64,000 bases of DNA, from contig NC_013517.1 in assembly GCF_000024405.1 (NCBI RefSeq), positions 3,317,989 through 3,381,988 of the forward strand. Reading direction: 5' to 3'. This document shows, one piece after another, positions 29,167-38,016 of the stretch (the stretch's first letter is position 1; each line of letters opens with the position of its first letter). The notes beneath the pieces are model-generated. The model saw only the letters and a list, made by a program, of their open reading frames with translations, did not search any database and had not been told where the DNA came from. The DNA is from Sebaldella termitidis ATCC 33386 (lineage in GTDB: Bacteria; Fusobacteriota; Fusobacteriia; Fusobacteriales; Leptotrichiaceae). Position numbers and translations under genes: made by a program.

Positions 29167-29733
29167 ATGGGTGATAATGAAACAAGAACCAAAATAATCA
29201 AAGCTGCCGAAGAGTTATTTAAGCAGAAAGATTATGAAGATATTTCTATCAGGGAAATCTGTCAGCTGGCCGGCATCTCAATAGGAGCTTTTTATCGTCA
29301 TATAGGATCAAAGGAACAGTTATTTAAAATATTTCATATTCAGCTGGGAACAGAAGCATTAAAAATATTATTTGAAAAAATTGACAATAAAACACCTATG
29401 GAGAAGATATCTGTAGTTATAGATATATACCTTGATTTGATAACATACTTTGGATATAAATTTGTTAAATATTTTCTTACATTATCACTGAATAATGAAA
29501 TTTTTGCGAATCCTCCGGGGGCTCTGCATACTTTTTTGAAGGAATATATTACTGAAGCATCCAACAATGGTGAATTCAAGCCGGAATACACTATTGACTA
29601 TATTTTCAGAGCTCTTTTTTCCTCTTTGCGCGGAGCTGCATTTGACTGGAGTGTAAATTCAGGAAAAAGTGATATAAAGGCTGACTATTCCATCACATTA
29701 AATATTTTACTCAATGAATTCAAGAAAAAATAA
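29167..29733 (+). CDS. TetR/AcrR family regulator
   Basis: 188 residues with the N-terminal helix-turn-helix (KIIKAAEELFKQKDYEDISI, then AGISIGAFYRHIGSKEQLF) and an all-helical ligand domain. AGAGAGGTGAAG precedes the ATG. Its operator-like palindrome surrounds its own promoter. It is a single-gene unit closed by the terminator at 29782-29813, and no transporter or enzyme is adjacent in an obvious regulatory arrangement, so its targets are elsewhere or only itself. Confidence 0.88.
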   Translation: MGDNETRTKIIKAAEELFKQKDYEDISIREICQLAGISIGAFYRHIGSKEQLFKIFHIQLGTEALKILFEKIDNKTPMEKISVVIDIYLDLITYFGYKFVKYFLTLSLNNEIFANPPGALHTFLKEYITEASNNGEFKPEYTIDYIFRALFSSLRGAAFDWSVNSGKSDIKADYSITLNILLNEFKKK

Positions 29734-29781
29734 TTTTTTATATATCTTTTTTGGAAAAAAATCTGCTTATTATATAAAAAT

Positions 29782-29813
29782 ACTGCCAGCTTAATAAATC
29801 GGCAGTGTTTTTT
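29782..29813 (+). terminator. Terminator after tetR
   Basis: ACTGCC (29782-29787) pairs with GGCAGT (29801-29806), followed by GTTTTTTAG. Confidence 0.7.
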
Positions 29814-29993
29814 AGTTACCATACAAACCAAGCCAGTATTTTTATATATGTCATTACAGCTGAAAAATCATATATAAGCACTGATATAAATAAAAAAGAC
29901 AGGCTCATAATAATATTCCATATTTTAAAGTATACTGTTATAATTTTTCTGTGTTATAATATACTCGATAAAAGAATATAATCAGGAGGAAGC

Positions 29994-30473
29994 ATGAATA
30001 ATAAACAGCTGAATGAGCAGGAAAAGAATGAAGAACTTGTCGAGATTGGTATCACGGCTTATGAAAATAAGGATTATCAAAAAGCCCTTGAAGCATTTTC
30101 AAAAATAACACCGTCATTTGAGCAGTATGATATCGTAAGGGGGGAGATTATAGGATTTCACTATAACTTAGAGCATTATGAAGAAGTCATCAGACTTGCC
30201 CGGTTAGAAACAGAAGAAAATGAAAGTTATCCGATTATTATTGCCAATAGAATGAGAGCACATTTAAAATTAGAACAATATCAGGAAATTTTAGATTTTT
30301 ATAAAAACTCAACAGTTTCTCTTGATGAGGAAGCAAGGGAACATTATCTTATCACTGTCCAAAATGCTGCCATGGCTGTTAATGATAACAGTTTAGCTTC
30401 TGAAATTGCAGTGAAATTAGATAACATGTATATTAAATTAGGTAAGGATCGCACAACTTACACCGCTTTTTAA
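29994..30473 (+). CDS. TPR-like helical protein of unknown function (159 aa)
   Basis: Tetratricopeptide-like helix pairs are visible: AYENKDYQKALEAFSKI (~22-38) and a following copy around HYNLEHYEEVIRLARLE (~56-72), then NRMRAHLKLEQYQEILDFY. No signal peptide or membrane segment, so it is cytosolic and probably a protein-binding scaffold. CAGGAGGAAGC lies before the ATG. It stands 52 bases before the acetyltransferase gene in the same direction; partners are unknown. Confidence 0.7.
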   Translation: MNNKQLNEQEKNEELVEIGITAYENKDYQKALEAFSKITPSFEQYDIVRGEIIGFHYNLEHYEEVIRLARLETEENESYPIIIANRMRAHLKLEQYQEILDFYKNSTVSLDEEAREHYLITVQNAAMAVNDNSLASEIAVKLDNMYIKLGKDRTTYTAF

Positions 30474-30525
30474 GAAGCTGCAACAAAATTACCGTTAAAA
30501 ATAAATCTATTATGGTGGTGACTAA

Positions 30526-31035
30526 ATGAATATTATAATCAAAAAAGCTGAAAAAACGGAGCATTATAAAATTATTGAGATACTTGCTGATGAAATCTGG
30601 AATGAATGTTATATTTCAATTATTAGTAAAGAACAAATTGAATATATGCTGAGAAATTTTCAGTCTGAAAATACTGTAAAAGAACAGTCAGAAAACGGAT
30701 ACCTGTATTTTTTTGCGGAATATAACGGCGAGTATGCCGGTTATTGCTGCATTGTCCCGGAAAATGACGGAGTTTTTCTGAGTAAATTTTATATAAAAAA
30801 GGAATTCCGCGGTAAGGGCATTGCCAAACAGCTTCTTAAATACGCTTTAGAGCCTTTTTTATCAGAAAAACCGCTTCGTGTACATCTTACTGTTAATAAG
30901 TATAATGCAAATTCTATTGCTGTTTATAAGAAAATGGGATTTGAAGTCTTTAACGAATGTGCAAATGATATCGGAAACGGCTTTATAATGGATGACTATG
31001 AGATGGAATGTTTTTTAAATAAAAATGTTCTGTAA
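30526..31035 (+). CDS. GNAT family N-acetyltransferase
   Basis: 169 residues. The acetyl-CoA binding motif A is FLSKFYIKKEFRGKGIAKQLLKYA (~85-108), with the R-G-K-G-I-A loop, followed by NKYNANSIAVYKKMGFEV (~126-143), the typical motif B. The acceptor cannot be predicted. It is followed by a bidirectional terminator shared with the convergent antiporter gene. Confidence 0.88.
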   Translation: MNIIIKKAEKTEHYKIIEILADEIWNECYISIISKEQIEYMLRNFQSENTVKEQSENGYLYFFAEYNGEYAGYCCIVPENDGVFLSKFYIKKEFRGKGIAKQLLKYALEPFLSEKPLRVHLTVNKYNANSIAVYKKMGFEVFNECANDIGNGFIMDDYEMECFLNKNVL

Positions 31036-31040
31036 AAATA

Positions 31041-31092
31041 AAAACTGCCTTAAAATACAAAAGCTTTATTTTGTTTTAAGGCAGTTTTTTTT
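31041..31092. terminator. Bidirectional terminator between the GNAT and antiporter genes
   Basis: AAAACTGCCTTAAAA (31041-31055) pairs with TTTTAAGGCAGTTTT (31074-31088). A- and T-runs on both sides let it work in both directions. Confidence 0.85.
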
Positions 31093-31107
31093 AGTAAGAA
31101 ACTTATG

Positions 31108-32283
31108 CTACTCCAGAAGCTTTTTATACGACAGACTCATGGCTAATGCTCCTGCAGGTGCTGTAATAATAATTGCCAGCACTGCTATAGCAAGTATCAG
31201 ATCCCCGGAAGCCACTCCCGCTGCAAGCGGTATTCCGCCTACAGCGGCCTGTACAGTAGCTTTAGGGATATATGCCAGAATGCAGAACAATCTTTCTTTT
31301 ATATTCAGATTACTTCCAATTGTAGAAATATAAACACCTGCACTTCTTCCTGCAAGTCCTGCGAGAATTATCAAAAAACCGGTAAGTCCGGCATTCAGAG
31401 CTACATGTATATTTACCTGGGCTCCGACCAGAACAAAAAGCAGCAGTTCGGCAAAAACCCATATTTTATTGAATTTTTTTGACAAACGCTCTGCTGCTTC
31501 CGGAAGTTTTTCCAATATAACAACTCCGACTGTCATTACTCCAATAAGCGAAGCAATCTCTACTTTATCATGAAGAAAATTCTCCATACCCTTTAAAAAA
31601 ATGGAAATAGACAATATAATCAGTACTTTTTTAGTATCCCTTATATGAAATTTCCTGAAAATTCTTACCAGTATCAGTCCCGCACCTATTCCCACAGCTA
31701 TCCCAAGAATTATGGACAAAGGAATTCCCAAAAGCTGGAAAACAGGGTTTACACTGCTTCCTCCATAAAGTCCCAGAAATACAGTAAATAATGTTATTGC
31801 AAAAACATCATCTGCTGAGGCTCCTGCCAGTATAATCGTAGAAATTCCTTTTTTCATTCCTATTCCTTTTTCTGAAAGAAATATCATAAAAGGCACTACT
31901 ACTGCCGGTGATACAGCAGCAATTATAAATCCCAGCATCCCGCCTTCCACAAATGAAAATCCCAGCAGCTTCATTGATAAGAATGCAATGGTAAATCCTT
32001 CTATAAGTCCGGGAATACAGGAGAATTTCACTGCAAGCGGACCGACCTTTTTCAGTTCATTTCTGTTAATGCCAAGACCTGCTCTTAATAAAATTATTAT
32101 TAGTGCAATTGTTCGCAGTTCTCCAGATATTTCAATAAGATTTTTATCAAGAATATTAAAGCCGTAAGGTCCTGCTGCTGCCCCGAGAATAATCATTCCC
32201 AAAAAACCCGGTAATTTTAATTTTGTAAATATGTAATTCAGCAGTAATCCTGCCAAAACTATAAATGCCATACTAAGTGCCAT
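31108..32283 (-). CDS. Cation/proton antiporter (CPA family)
   Basis: 391 residues and about 12 membrane segments. I chose the ATG at 32283 because GGGAGGCGG lies upstream; the longer frame runs into the leader RNA. The transport-site acidic pair appears as GASADDVFAITLF (~165-177). LPGFLGMIILGAAAGP near the N-terminus and GRSAGVYISTI near 310 are typical of CPA antiporters. It would export Na+, K+ or, given the leader, possibly help in fluoride resistance. It is controlled by a structured leader (32301-32405) that overlaps a terminator and is described separately. Confidence 0.85.
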   Translation of the reverse strand: MALSMAFIVLAGLLLNYIFTKLKLPGFLGMIILGAAAGPYGFNILDKNLIEISGELRTIALIIILLRAGLGINRNELKKVGPLAVKFSCIPGLIEGFTIAFLSMKLLGFSFVEGGMLGFIIAAVSPAVVVPFMIFLSEKGIGMKKGISTIILAGASADDVFAITLFTVFLGLYGGSSVNPVFQLLGIPLSIILGIAVGIGAGLILVRIFRKFHIRDTKKVLIILSISIFLKGMENFLHDKVEIASLIGVMTVGVVILEKLPEAAERLSKKFNKIWVFAELLLFVLVGAQVNIHVALNAGLTGFLIILAGLAGRSAGVYISTIGSNLNIKERLFCILAYIPKATVQAAVGGIPLAAGVASGDLILAIAVLAIIITAPAGALAMSLSYKKLLE

Positions 32284-32300
32284 AGTATTATCCGCCTCCC

Positions 32301-32405
32301 GTAGAAAAATAAAAAATAGCTTCCACAACAAAAAAACGCTGCAGAAGCTATTAACATGAAAAACATGTGGTTCCGGCATACACCGCGGAGAGCTTCATCT
32401 CCTTA
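32301..32405 (-). promoter_or_regulatory. Candidate riboswitch, variant fluoride (crcB)-like, with overlapping terminator
   Basis: On the minus strand GGAG (32399-32402) can pair with CUCC (32387-32390) as a pseudoknot. GAAGC (32392-32396) can pair with GCUUC (32344-32348) as P1, and ACAUG/CAUGU forms P2. The fluoride-aptamer order GGxGAU, P1, xUCxCC, AACC, P2, UxAUx, P1', U is kept, but UGAUG reads UAAUA and a CGG/CCG hairpin is inserted before AACC. The P1' strand also forms a terminator, AATAGCTTC (32344-32352) with GAAGCTATT (32315-32323), followed by TTTTTATTTTT. The two folds exclude each other, so ligand binding would switch the gene on. Confidence 0.6.
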
Positions 32406-32418
32406 AGTTTACTGTTCT

Positions 32419-32447
32419 AATATATCATATCCGAATTTAAAATACAA
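32419..32447 (-). promoter_or_regulatory. Promoter of the antiporter leader
   Basis: TTGTAT (32442-32447), a 17-base spacer and TATATT (32419-32424) on the minus strand. Transcription would start about 10 bases before the aptamer-like fold. Confidence 0.65.
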
Positions 32448-32460
32448 ATAAATTTTGAAG

Positions 32461-33264
32461 CTATGTCTTTTCCTTATACATTATCGGTATGAACTTTGCT
32501 GCAAATTTATATTTATCACGATTCTTTATATAAAGAAGCCCGAATATGGAAAAAACAACAGCCCCTATAAAATTTACTATAAGATCTTTCATTGTATCAA
32601 TAATGCCTATATCCAGATATCCGCCTTTTATTACTGTTTTTGTCAGGTTATTTTCATCATTGCCCGAATATATCTCTGTATATTTAATATTTCTGATTAC
32701 TACAGGTATATTCTTTCCTTCGGGCTCCAGCTCAACAGTGGAAATCACCTGTACTATACGGTCTTTCTGCATATCAGTTTTAAGATACCGGTCTGCCGAG
32801 AATTCAAAAAATTCCCAGAGCACGCCAATTGTCATAGAAAAACAAAATGCTACAAGAGCCACAAAAATCGGTGACATTTTTATATAAAATTCTTCACTCC
32901 TGTTTAGAATATCTATAAGTGAAAATCCTATTGCAGCACAGAGAAAACCGTTTATAGTGTGAAGCATGGTATCCCAGTACGGAAATAATCCGTAAAAATT
33001 ATGTATCTCTCCGAGTATCTCTGCCGAAAATATAAACAATACCACTATACTCTCCAATAATGTAGGAAACTGAACCATCAGCCTTTTTTTTATTATACTC
33101 GGTATTAAAAAAAGTATCAAAGTCAGTATACACATAAATACACTGTGCCAGTCCTGTAGAAATATCTCCCTTATCATTGTTGCCACCACAATTACTCTGA
33201 GTACTATATATATTGTCAGTTTAGTCTTTTTCTTATTCATCACTTTCTTTTTCAATTTTATCAC
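32461..33264 (-). CDS. Multi-pass membrane protein of unknown function
   Basis: About 265 residues with hydrophobic segments at about 18-38, 42-58, 70-90, 100-122, 132-155 and 228-250. The motif GLFPYWDTMLHTINGFLCAAIGF (about 92-114), with its Asp and His in a membrane segment, recalls the DUF2238/YjdF-type membrane proteins, but I am not certain. A soluble loop lies at about 165-225. The start is a GTG at 33264 or TTG at 33255, after CGGAG. It is transcribed toward the antiporter promoter and may share no transcript with it. Confidence 0.65.
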   Translation of the reverse strand: MIKLKKKVMNKKKTKLTIYIVLRVIVVATMIREIFLQDWHSVFMCILTLILFLIPSIIKKRLMVQFPTLLESIVVLFIFSAEILGEIHNFYGLFPYWDTMLHTINGFLCAAIGFSLIDILNRSEEFYIKMSPIFVALVAFCFSMTIGVLWEFFEFSADRYLKTDMQKDRIVQVISTVELEPEGKNIPVVIRNIKYTEIYSGNDENNLTKTVIKGGYLDIGIIDTMKDLIVNFIGAVVFSIFGLLYIKNRDKYKFAAKFIPIMYKEKT

Positions 33265-33371
33265 TACTCCGTTTCAGCTGGTTTCTTTGTAATAAATAAC
33301 CTGGAAAAATAAGAAATAATACGATATACCGAAAATATTCCGCTATAACCGTATATTTTTTCAGAGATAAA

Positions 33372-33908
33372 TTATTGTAAAGTTCTGTTATTATAGCTGA
33401 GAACAGCTGTATAAGAAGCTATTTCATAATACTTTTCCCCGATTCTCACTTCCACAAGAGGAAGGTCTGTTCTCACCTGATAATTCGGATTTATGAGAGT
33501 CTTATTTCCTTTATGATAACACGCAAGTATCTGCCCTTTATTTCCGCTGATAGCTCCTTCTACAGTAAGTCTCAGTCCCATTTCACCTATCCACATACTT
33601 TTTTCTTTTTTACATCTTGTTATTTTCCTGTTTGCCGCAAGCTCTTCTCTTATTTCTGTCAAAATTTCCCTGTATTTTTCTTCCGGATTATCAATTACAG
33701 TATTGCTTTTATTTTCCAAAAGATATATTTTCTGATCTAAACCTACCTCAAAAATATAATCAGGATTCAGACTCTCCCCAGCTGCGATAAGCCTTGTCCC
33801 GGGAATATACGCAATAAACTCCGCTGTATCTCCTACCATTTCTGTCCCTGTTTTTCTGCCGCATGATACAAACAGTAAAAATACAAATAAAAAATATATT
33901 TTTTTCAT
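33372..33908 (-). CDS. Lipoprotein of unknown function (178 aa)
   Basis: A lipoprotein signal peptide is clear: MKKIYFLFVFLLFVSCG, with the lipobox Cys at residue 16. The mature part (about 162 residues) has no recognised family; it is mixed alpha/beta with a helical middle (YREILTEIREELAANRK) and three further cysteines or aromatic clusters. It is probably anchored in the inner or outer membrane facing the periplasm. It lies just upstream of the DUF2238-like membrane protein on the same strand (107-base gap), so the two may be co-transcribed. Confidence 0.75.
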   Translation of the reverse strand: MKKIYFLFVFLLFVSCGRKTGTEMVGDTAEFIAYIPGTRLIAAGESLNPDYIFEVGLDQKIYLLENKSNTVIDNPEEKYREILTEIREELAANRKITRCKKEKSMWIGEMGLRLTVEGAISGNKGQILACYHKGNKTLINPNYQVRTDLPLVEVRIGEKYYEIASYTAVLSYNNRTLQ

Positions 33909-34043
33909 ATCCGCTTTTCCTCTCTTTAATTTATTAAATATTTTGTATAATATTCTGCAAAATACTGTTTTATCCGTTTAAACTTTTACTTATTATACAA
34001 CATAAAACCATATTTTGTCCAATGACAGCAAATATGATACATA

Positions 34044-34092
34044 TAAAAACCGGTCTGTTTCCCTGTTAAAAAACAAAGTATACAGACCGGCA
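34044..34092 (-). terminator. Terminator of the beta-glucoside PTS unit
   Basis: CCGGTCTGT (34050-34058) pairs with ACAGACCGG (34082-34090). On the minus strand T residues follow the stem. Confidence 0.7.
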
Positions 34093-34153
34093 CCGAAAAA
34101 ACCAGATTTATTGCTTAGATTCTCTTTTTATTTTAAAATTTTACTCTTTTGCT

Positions 34154-35479
34154 TCAGGAAATATCATCCTTATTGATTTTTGACATGCGTTCGTCCATTT
34201 TCAGGAAAGGAAGATATATAAATATAGTAATTATAATAATCACTAACTGCAGCACCGCTGCACGCCAGTCTCCTCCTGTAGCAAGAAACGCTGAAATAAC
34301 CGGAGGCGTTGTCCATGGAATCTGTACCACTACATGATTTATAAGTCCCACTGAAGTGGCAAAATAAGCAGTAAGCAGAGAAAATACCGGTGCTATTACA
34401 AACGGAACAATAAGGAACGGATTAAAAACTATAGGCAGTCCAAAAATCACCGGTTCGTTTATATTGAATAAACCTGGCATAAATGACATTTTAGCAACAT
34501 CTTTATAATCTTTTCTTCTTCCAAAAATAAAAATCGCTATAAGAAGAGCTATTGTATTGCCCGAACCTCCTGTTATACCAAAAACATCTTTAAATGCGGA
34601 AGTAATTATATGAGGTATGGGCTGATGATTCGCATATGCCAGCATATTTTCCTGCATATTCTGGAGCAGAAACGGATCCAGCAGAGGATTGGATATAACA
34701 GCCTGATGAATCCCGAATCCAAAAAACAGATTTCCCAGACACATTAAAAATAAAAATCCGAAAAGACTTGTTGTCACATGGCTTAGAGGCTTTGTTATAA
34801 GCATGGAAATCAGCTGATTAAAATCTAATTTAAACAGAAGATTCAATAAAAACGATATTATTGCAAAGATAATTACATTTATCATAATAGGGATCAGTAC
34901 ATTAAATGATTTGATTACTGCCGGCGGAATATCTCCCGCTATATTTATCTGAAGCTTTTTATTTGCCGAAAGCTTTATAAATATATCAGTAGCAAAAAGA
35001 CCGACTATAATTCCTACGAACATACCAGTAGCATTTGTATAATTCACAGGAATAACACCATTTACAACAAAGCTTTCATTCAGCCCTTCAGGTTTAAACG
35101 TACTCATAAAAGGAGTTACGACAAAAAGTGTAGACAAGCTTACTAATACTGATGCAAGTACATTATCAAAATTTCTGTTCTGGCTTAGATGATATGAAAC
35201 AGACGCAGTAACAATGACTGTTATTATGCCGAGTGTTCCGTTTGAAACCGAGCTTCCTATTTCCTGAAGCCTTGTAAGAATTTTTGGATCTATTATTTTC
35301 CCCATAAATCCTGACGGTTCTAAAATAACATAATTAATAAATATTACAAACCCTGCCAGAATCATAAAAGGCATAATAGATGCAAAGCCGTCCCTGAGAG
35401 ATCTCAGGTGAATCTGTCCGCCCAGTTTTACAGCTACCATTCCGAAATAATCAGATATTCTTTTTTTATCTTTTTTCAT
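34154..35479 (-). CDS. PTS EIIC component, cellobiose/lichenan type (CelB/LicC)
   Basis: 441 residues and about ten membrane segments. The family signature GLFNINEPVIFGLPIVFNP is at about 327-345, and the N-terminal LRSLRDGFASIMPFMILAGF is typical. It takes up beta-linked disaccharides as 6-phosphates, which the GH1 enzyme encoded 20 bases upstream would split. No EIIA or EIIB of this type is in the cluster, so it must borrow them from another locus. It is presumably controlled by the divergent GntR/UTRA protein. Confidence 0.92.
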   Translation of the reverse strand: MKKDKKRISDYFGMVAVKLGGQIHLRSLRDGFASIMPFMILAGFVIFINYVILEPSGFMGKIIDPKILTRLQEIGSSVSNGTLGIITVIVTASVSYHLSQNRNFDNVLASVLVSLSTLFVVTPFMSTFKPEGLNESFVVNGVIPVNYTNATGMFVGIIVGLFATDIFIKLSANKKLQINIAGDIPPAVIKSFNVLIPIMINVIIFAIISFLLNLLFKLDFNQLISMLITKPLSHVTTSLFGFLFLMCLGNLFFGFGIHQAVISNPLLDPFLLQNMQENMLAYANHQPIPHIITSAFKDVFGITGGSGNTIALLIAIFIFGRRKDYKDVAKMSFMPGLFNINEPVIFGLPIVFNPFLIVPFVIAPVFSLLTAYFATSVGLINHVVVQIPWTTPPVISAFLATGGDWRAAVLQLVIIIITIFIYLPFLKMDERMSKINKDDIS

Positions 35480-35499
35480 ATTTTCCCTCCGAATTTTTA

Positions 35500-36912
35500 T
35501 TATACTAACTTATCAGTATCATATAGAAAGCCGTTTTCTTCCGTCATCTTTTTAAAAAATTCCCCGCTCTTTTTTATTGTTCTTTTTTGTGTAGCAAGAT
35601 CCAGCGAAACGAGCCCGTATCTGTTTTTATATGCATTTATCCATGACCAGCAGTCTATAAATGTCCACAGGTGGTATCCCTTTATATTGCATCCTTCATT
35701 TACTGCTTTATACAGATATGCCAGATGGTCTTTTATATAATTTATTCTGTATTCATCAATAATCTGTCCGTTTTCTCCGAGAAATCTCTCTTCATCTGCT
35801 ACTCCCATTCCGTTTTCAGAAATAAATGATTCTATATTGCCGTAGTTTTCCTTTATATCCATACATAAATCATAAATTCCTTTTTCATATATTTCCCAGC
35901 CTCTGTATATATTCATTCTCTTTCCGGGCATATTATGAAGTTCAAAAAACCATTCAGGCAGAAAAGGACTGTTTTTATTAACAGCTGTTAATCTGGCTTT
36001 CACCCTTCTCGGCTCATAATAATTAAGCCCCAGAATCTGTGCAGTATTTTCAGATATTATTTTCAGATCTTCCTCTGTATAATCAGGCATCTGATCGTAT
36101 TCTTTCAGTATAGATACCAGTTTTTTATTAAAAGTCCCTTTTACCATAGGATCAAGAAAGCTTCTGGTATAAAATGCATCTGCGGTTTCTGCTGCTTCTG
36201 TATCCCATTTATTGCTGCTTCTCGGATATGTAGGACTAAGGTTTAATATAACTCCTATTTTTGACTTCAAATTCAGCTTCTTAAATTCTTTTATAGCCTT
36301 TGCATGTGCCAGTATTGTGTAAAAAGCTGCCTGTGCTCCTTCTTTAAAATCTATAAAATTCGGATAATGAAAGTCTTCGAGATATGTTCCTAAAATAGGA
36401 CCGAGAGGTTCGTTGGATGTAAACCAGTGATAACCAAGATCACCAAATTCCTTAAAGCATGAAACTGCATAATTAACATAAGCTTCCACTGTTTCACGTG
36501 ATGCCCAGCCTCCCAGCTCCTGTAATTTCATCGGCATATCAAAGTGATATAGATTTATAAAGGGCTTTATATCATTTTTTATCATTTCACTCATTAAGTC
36601 CCTGTAAAAATCAACAGCTTTTCTGTTTATTTCTCCTCTTCCTCCGTCAGGAAATAAACGTGCCCATGATAAGGAAAGTCTGAAAGAATTATGCCCTGTT
36701 TCTTTCATAAGTCTTATGTCATCCTTGTAACGGTTAAAATGATCAGTAGTTACATCTGGTCCTATTCTGTCATAAAACCTGTTTGGTTCTTCGCTAAACC
36801 AGCGTTTCCATATAGTTTCTGCTTTTCCGGTATCCCCTGTTCCTTCCGACTGTTCTGCGGACCATGCTGAGCCCCACCAAAAATCCTCAGGAAATACTAT
36901 TTTCTTTTCCAT
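35500..36912 (-). CDS. 6-phospho-beta-glucosidase (GH1)
   Basis: 470 residues, full length for GH1. Motifs are in order: the N-terminal FWWGSAWSAEQSEG, the acid/base Glu in FTSNEPLGP (~165-173) and the nucleophile Glu in FISENGMG (~365-372). HLWTFIDCWSWINAYKNRYGLV (~418-439) follows; enzymes acting on 6-phospho-glycosides typically show Ser/Lys/Tyr residues in this final segment, and they are present here. It cleaves intracellular cellobiose- or aryl-beta-glucoside-6-phosphate to glucose-6-phosphate. It is the first gene of the minus-strand unit ending with the EIIC gene. Confidence 0.92.
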   Translation of the reverse strand: MEKKIVFPEDFWWGSAWSAEQSEGTGDTGKAETIWKRWFSEEPNRFYDRIGPDVTTDHFNRYKDDIRLMKETGHNSFRLSLSWARLFPDGGRGEINRKAVDFYRDLMSEMIKNDIKPFINLYHFDMPMKLQELGGWASRETVEAYVNYAVSCFKEFGDLGYHWFTSNEPLGPILGTYLEDFHYPNFIDFKEGAQAAFYTILAHAKAIKEFKKLNLKSKIGVILNLSPTYPRSSNKWDTEAAETADAFYTRSFLDPMVKGTFNKKLVSILKEYDQMPDYTEEDLKIISENTAQILGLNYYEPRRVKARLTAVNKNSPFLPEWFFELHNMPGKRMNIYRGWEIYEKGIYDLCMDIKENYGNIESFISENGMGVADEERFLGENGQIIDEYRINYIKDHLAYLYKAVNEGCNIKGYHLWTFIDCWSWINAYKNRYGLVSLDLATQKRTIKKSGEFFKKMTEENGFLYDTDKLV

Positions 36913-36968
36913 AAATACCTCCTATCTCATAATTATAGAAATTATAACACCCAATTTTTTAAAAAGCA

Positions 36969-36995
36969 ATACTTTTTTATAAAAGTATATACTTT
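36969..36995. promoter_or_regulatory. Overlapping palindromes between the GH1 gene and gntR (operator candidate)
   Basis: ATACTTTT/AAAAGTAT (36969-36988, four-base spacer) overlaps the perfect palindrome AAAGTATATACTTT (36982-36995). The divergent position suggests the GntR protein binds here and controls both directions. Confidence 0.55.
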
Positions 36996-37045
36996 TTGTT
37001 TTATTTCATTTTATATGATATAATTCACTATCAAAGGAGGACTTT

Positions 37046-37759
37046 ATGGAACCAAAAATAAAATATATGTATATATATAATGATGTAAAAAATAAAATAA
37101 ATAATAATAAATATAAAATTGATACGAAACTTCCCACTGAAACAGAGCTTGCCAAAATCTACGGCTGCAGCAAGCTTACGGTAAAAAAAGCCCTCGGTCT
37201 TCTTGAGAGTGAAGGGATGCTTATGAGAAGAAGGGGTTCCGGTACTTATGTAAAAAGACACTCTATCCTGAATAATGAATTTATTATAGAGCCTACATCC
37301 AATCTTACTGATAAATACGGCGAAAAAAATGTGGAATCAAAAATAGTAAAATTTCTAATAGAAAAACCGTCAGAAAGAATTGCAGAGATCTTGAATATCA
37401 AGGATGATTATATTTATCATATAGAGAGAATAAGGTATATAAATAAACAGCCTTATTCAATAGAATATACTTATATGCCCCTTTCCCTGATAAAAGGTCT
37501 TGAACCGAAGCATTTAGAGCACTCTATTTATAATTATATACAGGATATACTAAAACTAAAGATAAAAACAGGACATATTTTTATCAGAGGAAAAGAATTT
37601 ACCAAGGAAGAAAAAGAACTTCTTAATATAAAAAGTGATAAATTCAGTATAGAGCTGGAAAAGAAGGTTTATCTTGATGACGGGGATATTTTTGAATATT
37701 CTGTCACTAAGCATGTATATGAACATTTTGTTTTTGAAACAATATTTGTTAATAATTAA
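37046..37759 (+). CDS. GntR family regulator with UTRA domain, beta-glucoside unit
   Basis: 237 residues. The winged helix (about 8-70) reads LPTETELAKIYGCSKLTVKKALGLLESEGMLMRRRGSGTYV. The C-terminal UTRA effector domain (about 90-235) includes HIERIRYINKQPYSIEYTYMP and a final EYSVTKHVYEHF segment. UTRA repressors usually release DNA when a sugar phosphate, here perhaps glucose-6-phosphate or the imported disaccharide phosphate, binds. CAAAGGAGG precedes the ATG. It is divergent from the GH1/EIIC unit with a palindromic operator candidate between them. Confidence 0.9.
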   Translation: MEPKIKYMYIYNDVKNKINNNKYKIDTKLPTETELAKIYGCSKLTVKKALGLLESEGMLMRRRGSGTYVKRHSILNNEFIIEPTSNLTDKYGEKNVESKIVKFLIEKPSERIAEILNIKDDYIYHIERIRYINKQPYSIEYTYMPLSLIKGLEPKHLEHSIYNYIQDILKLKIKTGHIFIRGKEFTKEEKELLNIKSDKFSIELEKKVYLDDGDIFEYSVTKHVYEHFVFETIFVNN

Positions 37760-37767
37760 TAAAATAA

Positions 37768-37845
37768 AAAGCTGTATTCTTGATAAAGTGTGCGCAGAAA
37801 TTAAATTTTCCGGTCTTTATCCTTTGAATAATACAGCTTTTTTTA
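37768..37845 (+). terminator. Terminator after the beta-glucoside gntR gene
   Basis: AAAGCTGTATT (37768-37778) pairs with AATACAGCTTT (37830-37840); an inner ATAAAG/CTTTAT stem extends the fold and a T run follows. Confidence 0.7.
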
Positions 37846-38016
37846 TCAGTCAAAATATTTTTTTATTGATATTACTGCAAAACAAAAAGAAAACGATCAT
37901 TTTTTGTTTATTTCCCAAAATTTCTTTATAAATTTTTGTTAAACAAATATCGTTCCCTGATTTATCTATTTCCCTGATACCTGATAAAAGTTTTTTATAT
38001 CTGAGAGAAAGTTATA

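Noticed and set aside
29815-29920. 30-codon hydrophobic frame on the minus strand
   Set aside because: No convincing ribosome site, and its start and stop fall in terminator and promoter-like DNA; probably chance.
32284-32379. N-terminal extension of the antiporter to 32379
   Set aside because: It runs through the structured leader and lacks a ribosome site; ATG 32283 follows GGGAGGCGG.
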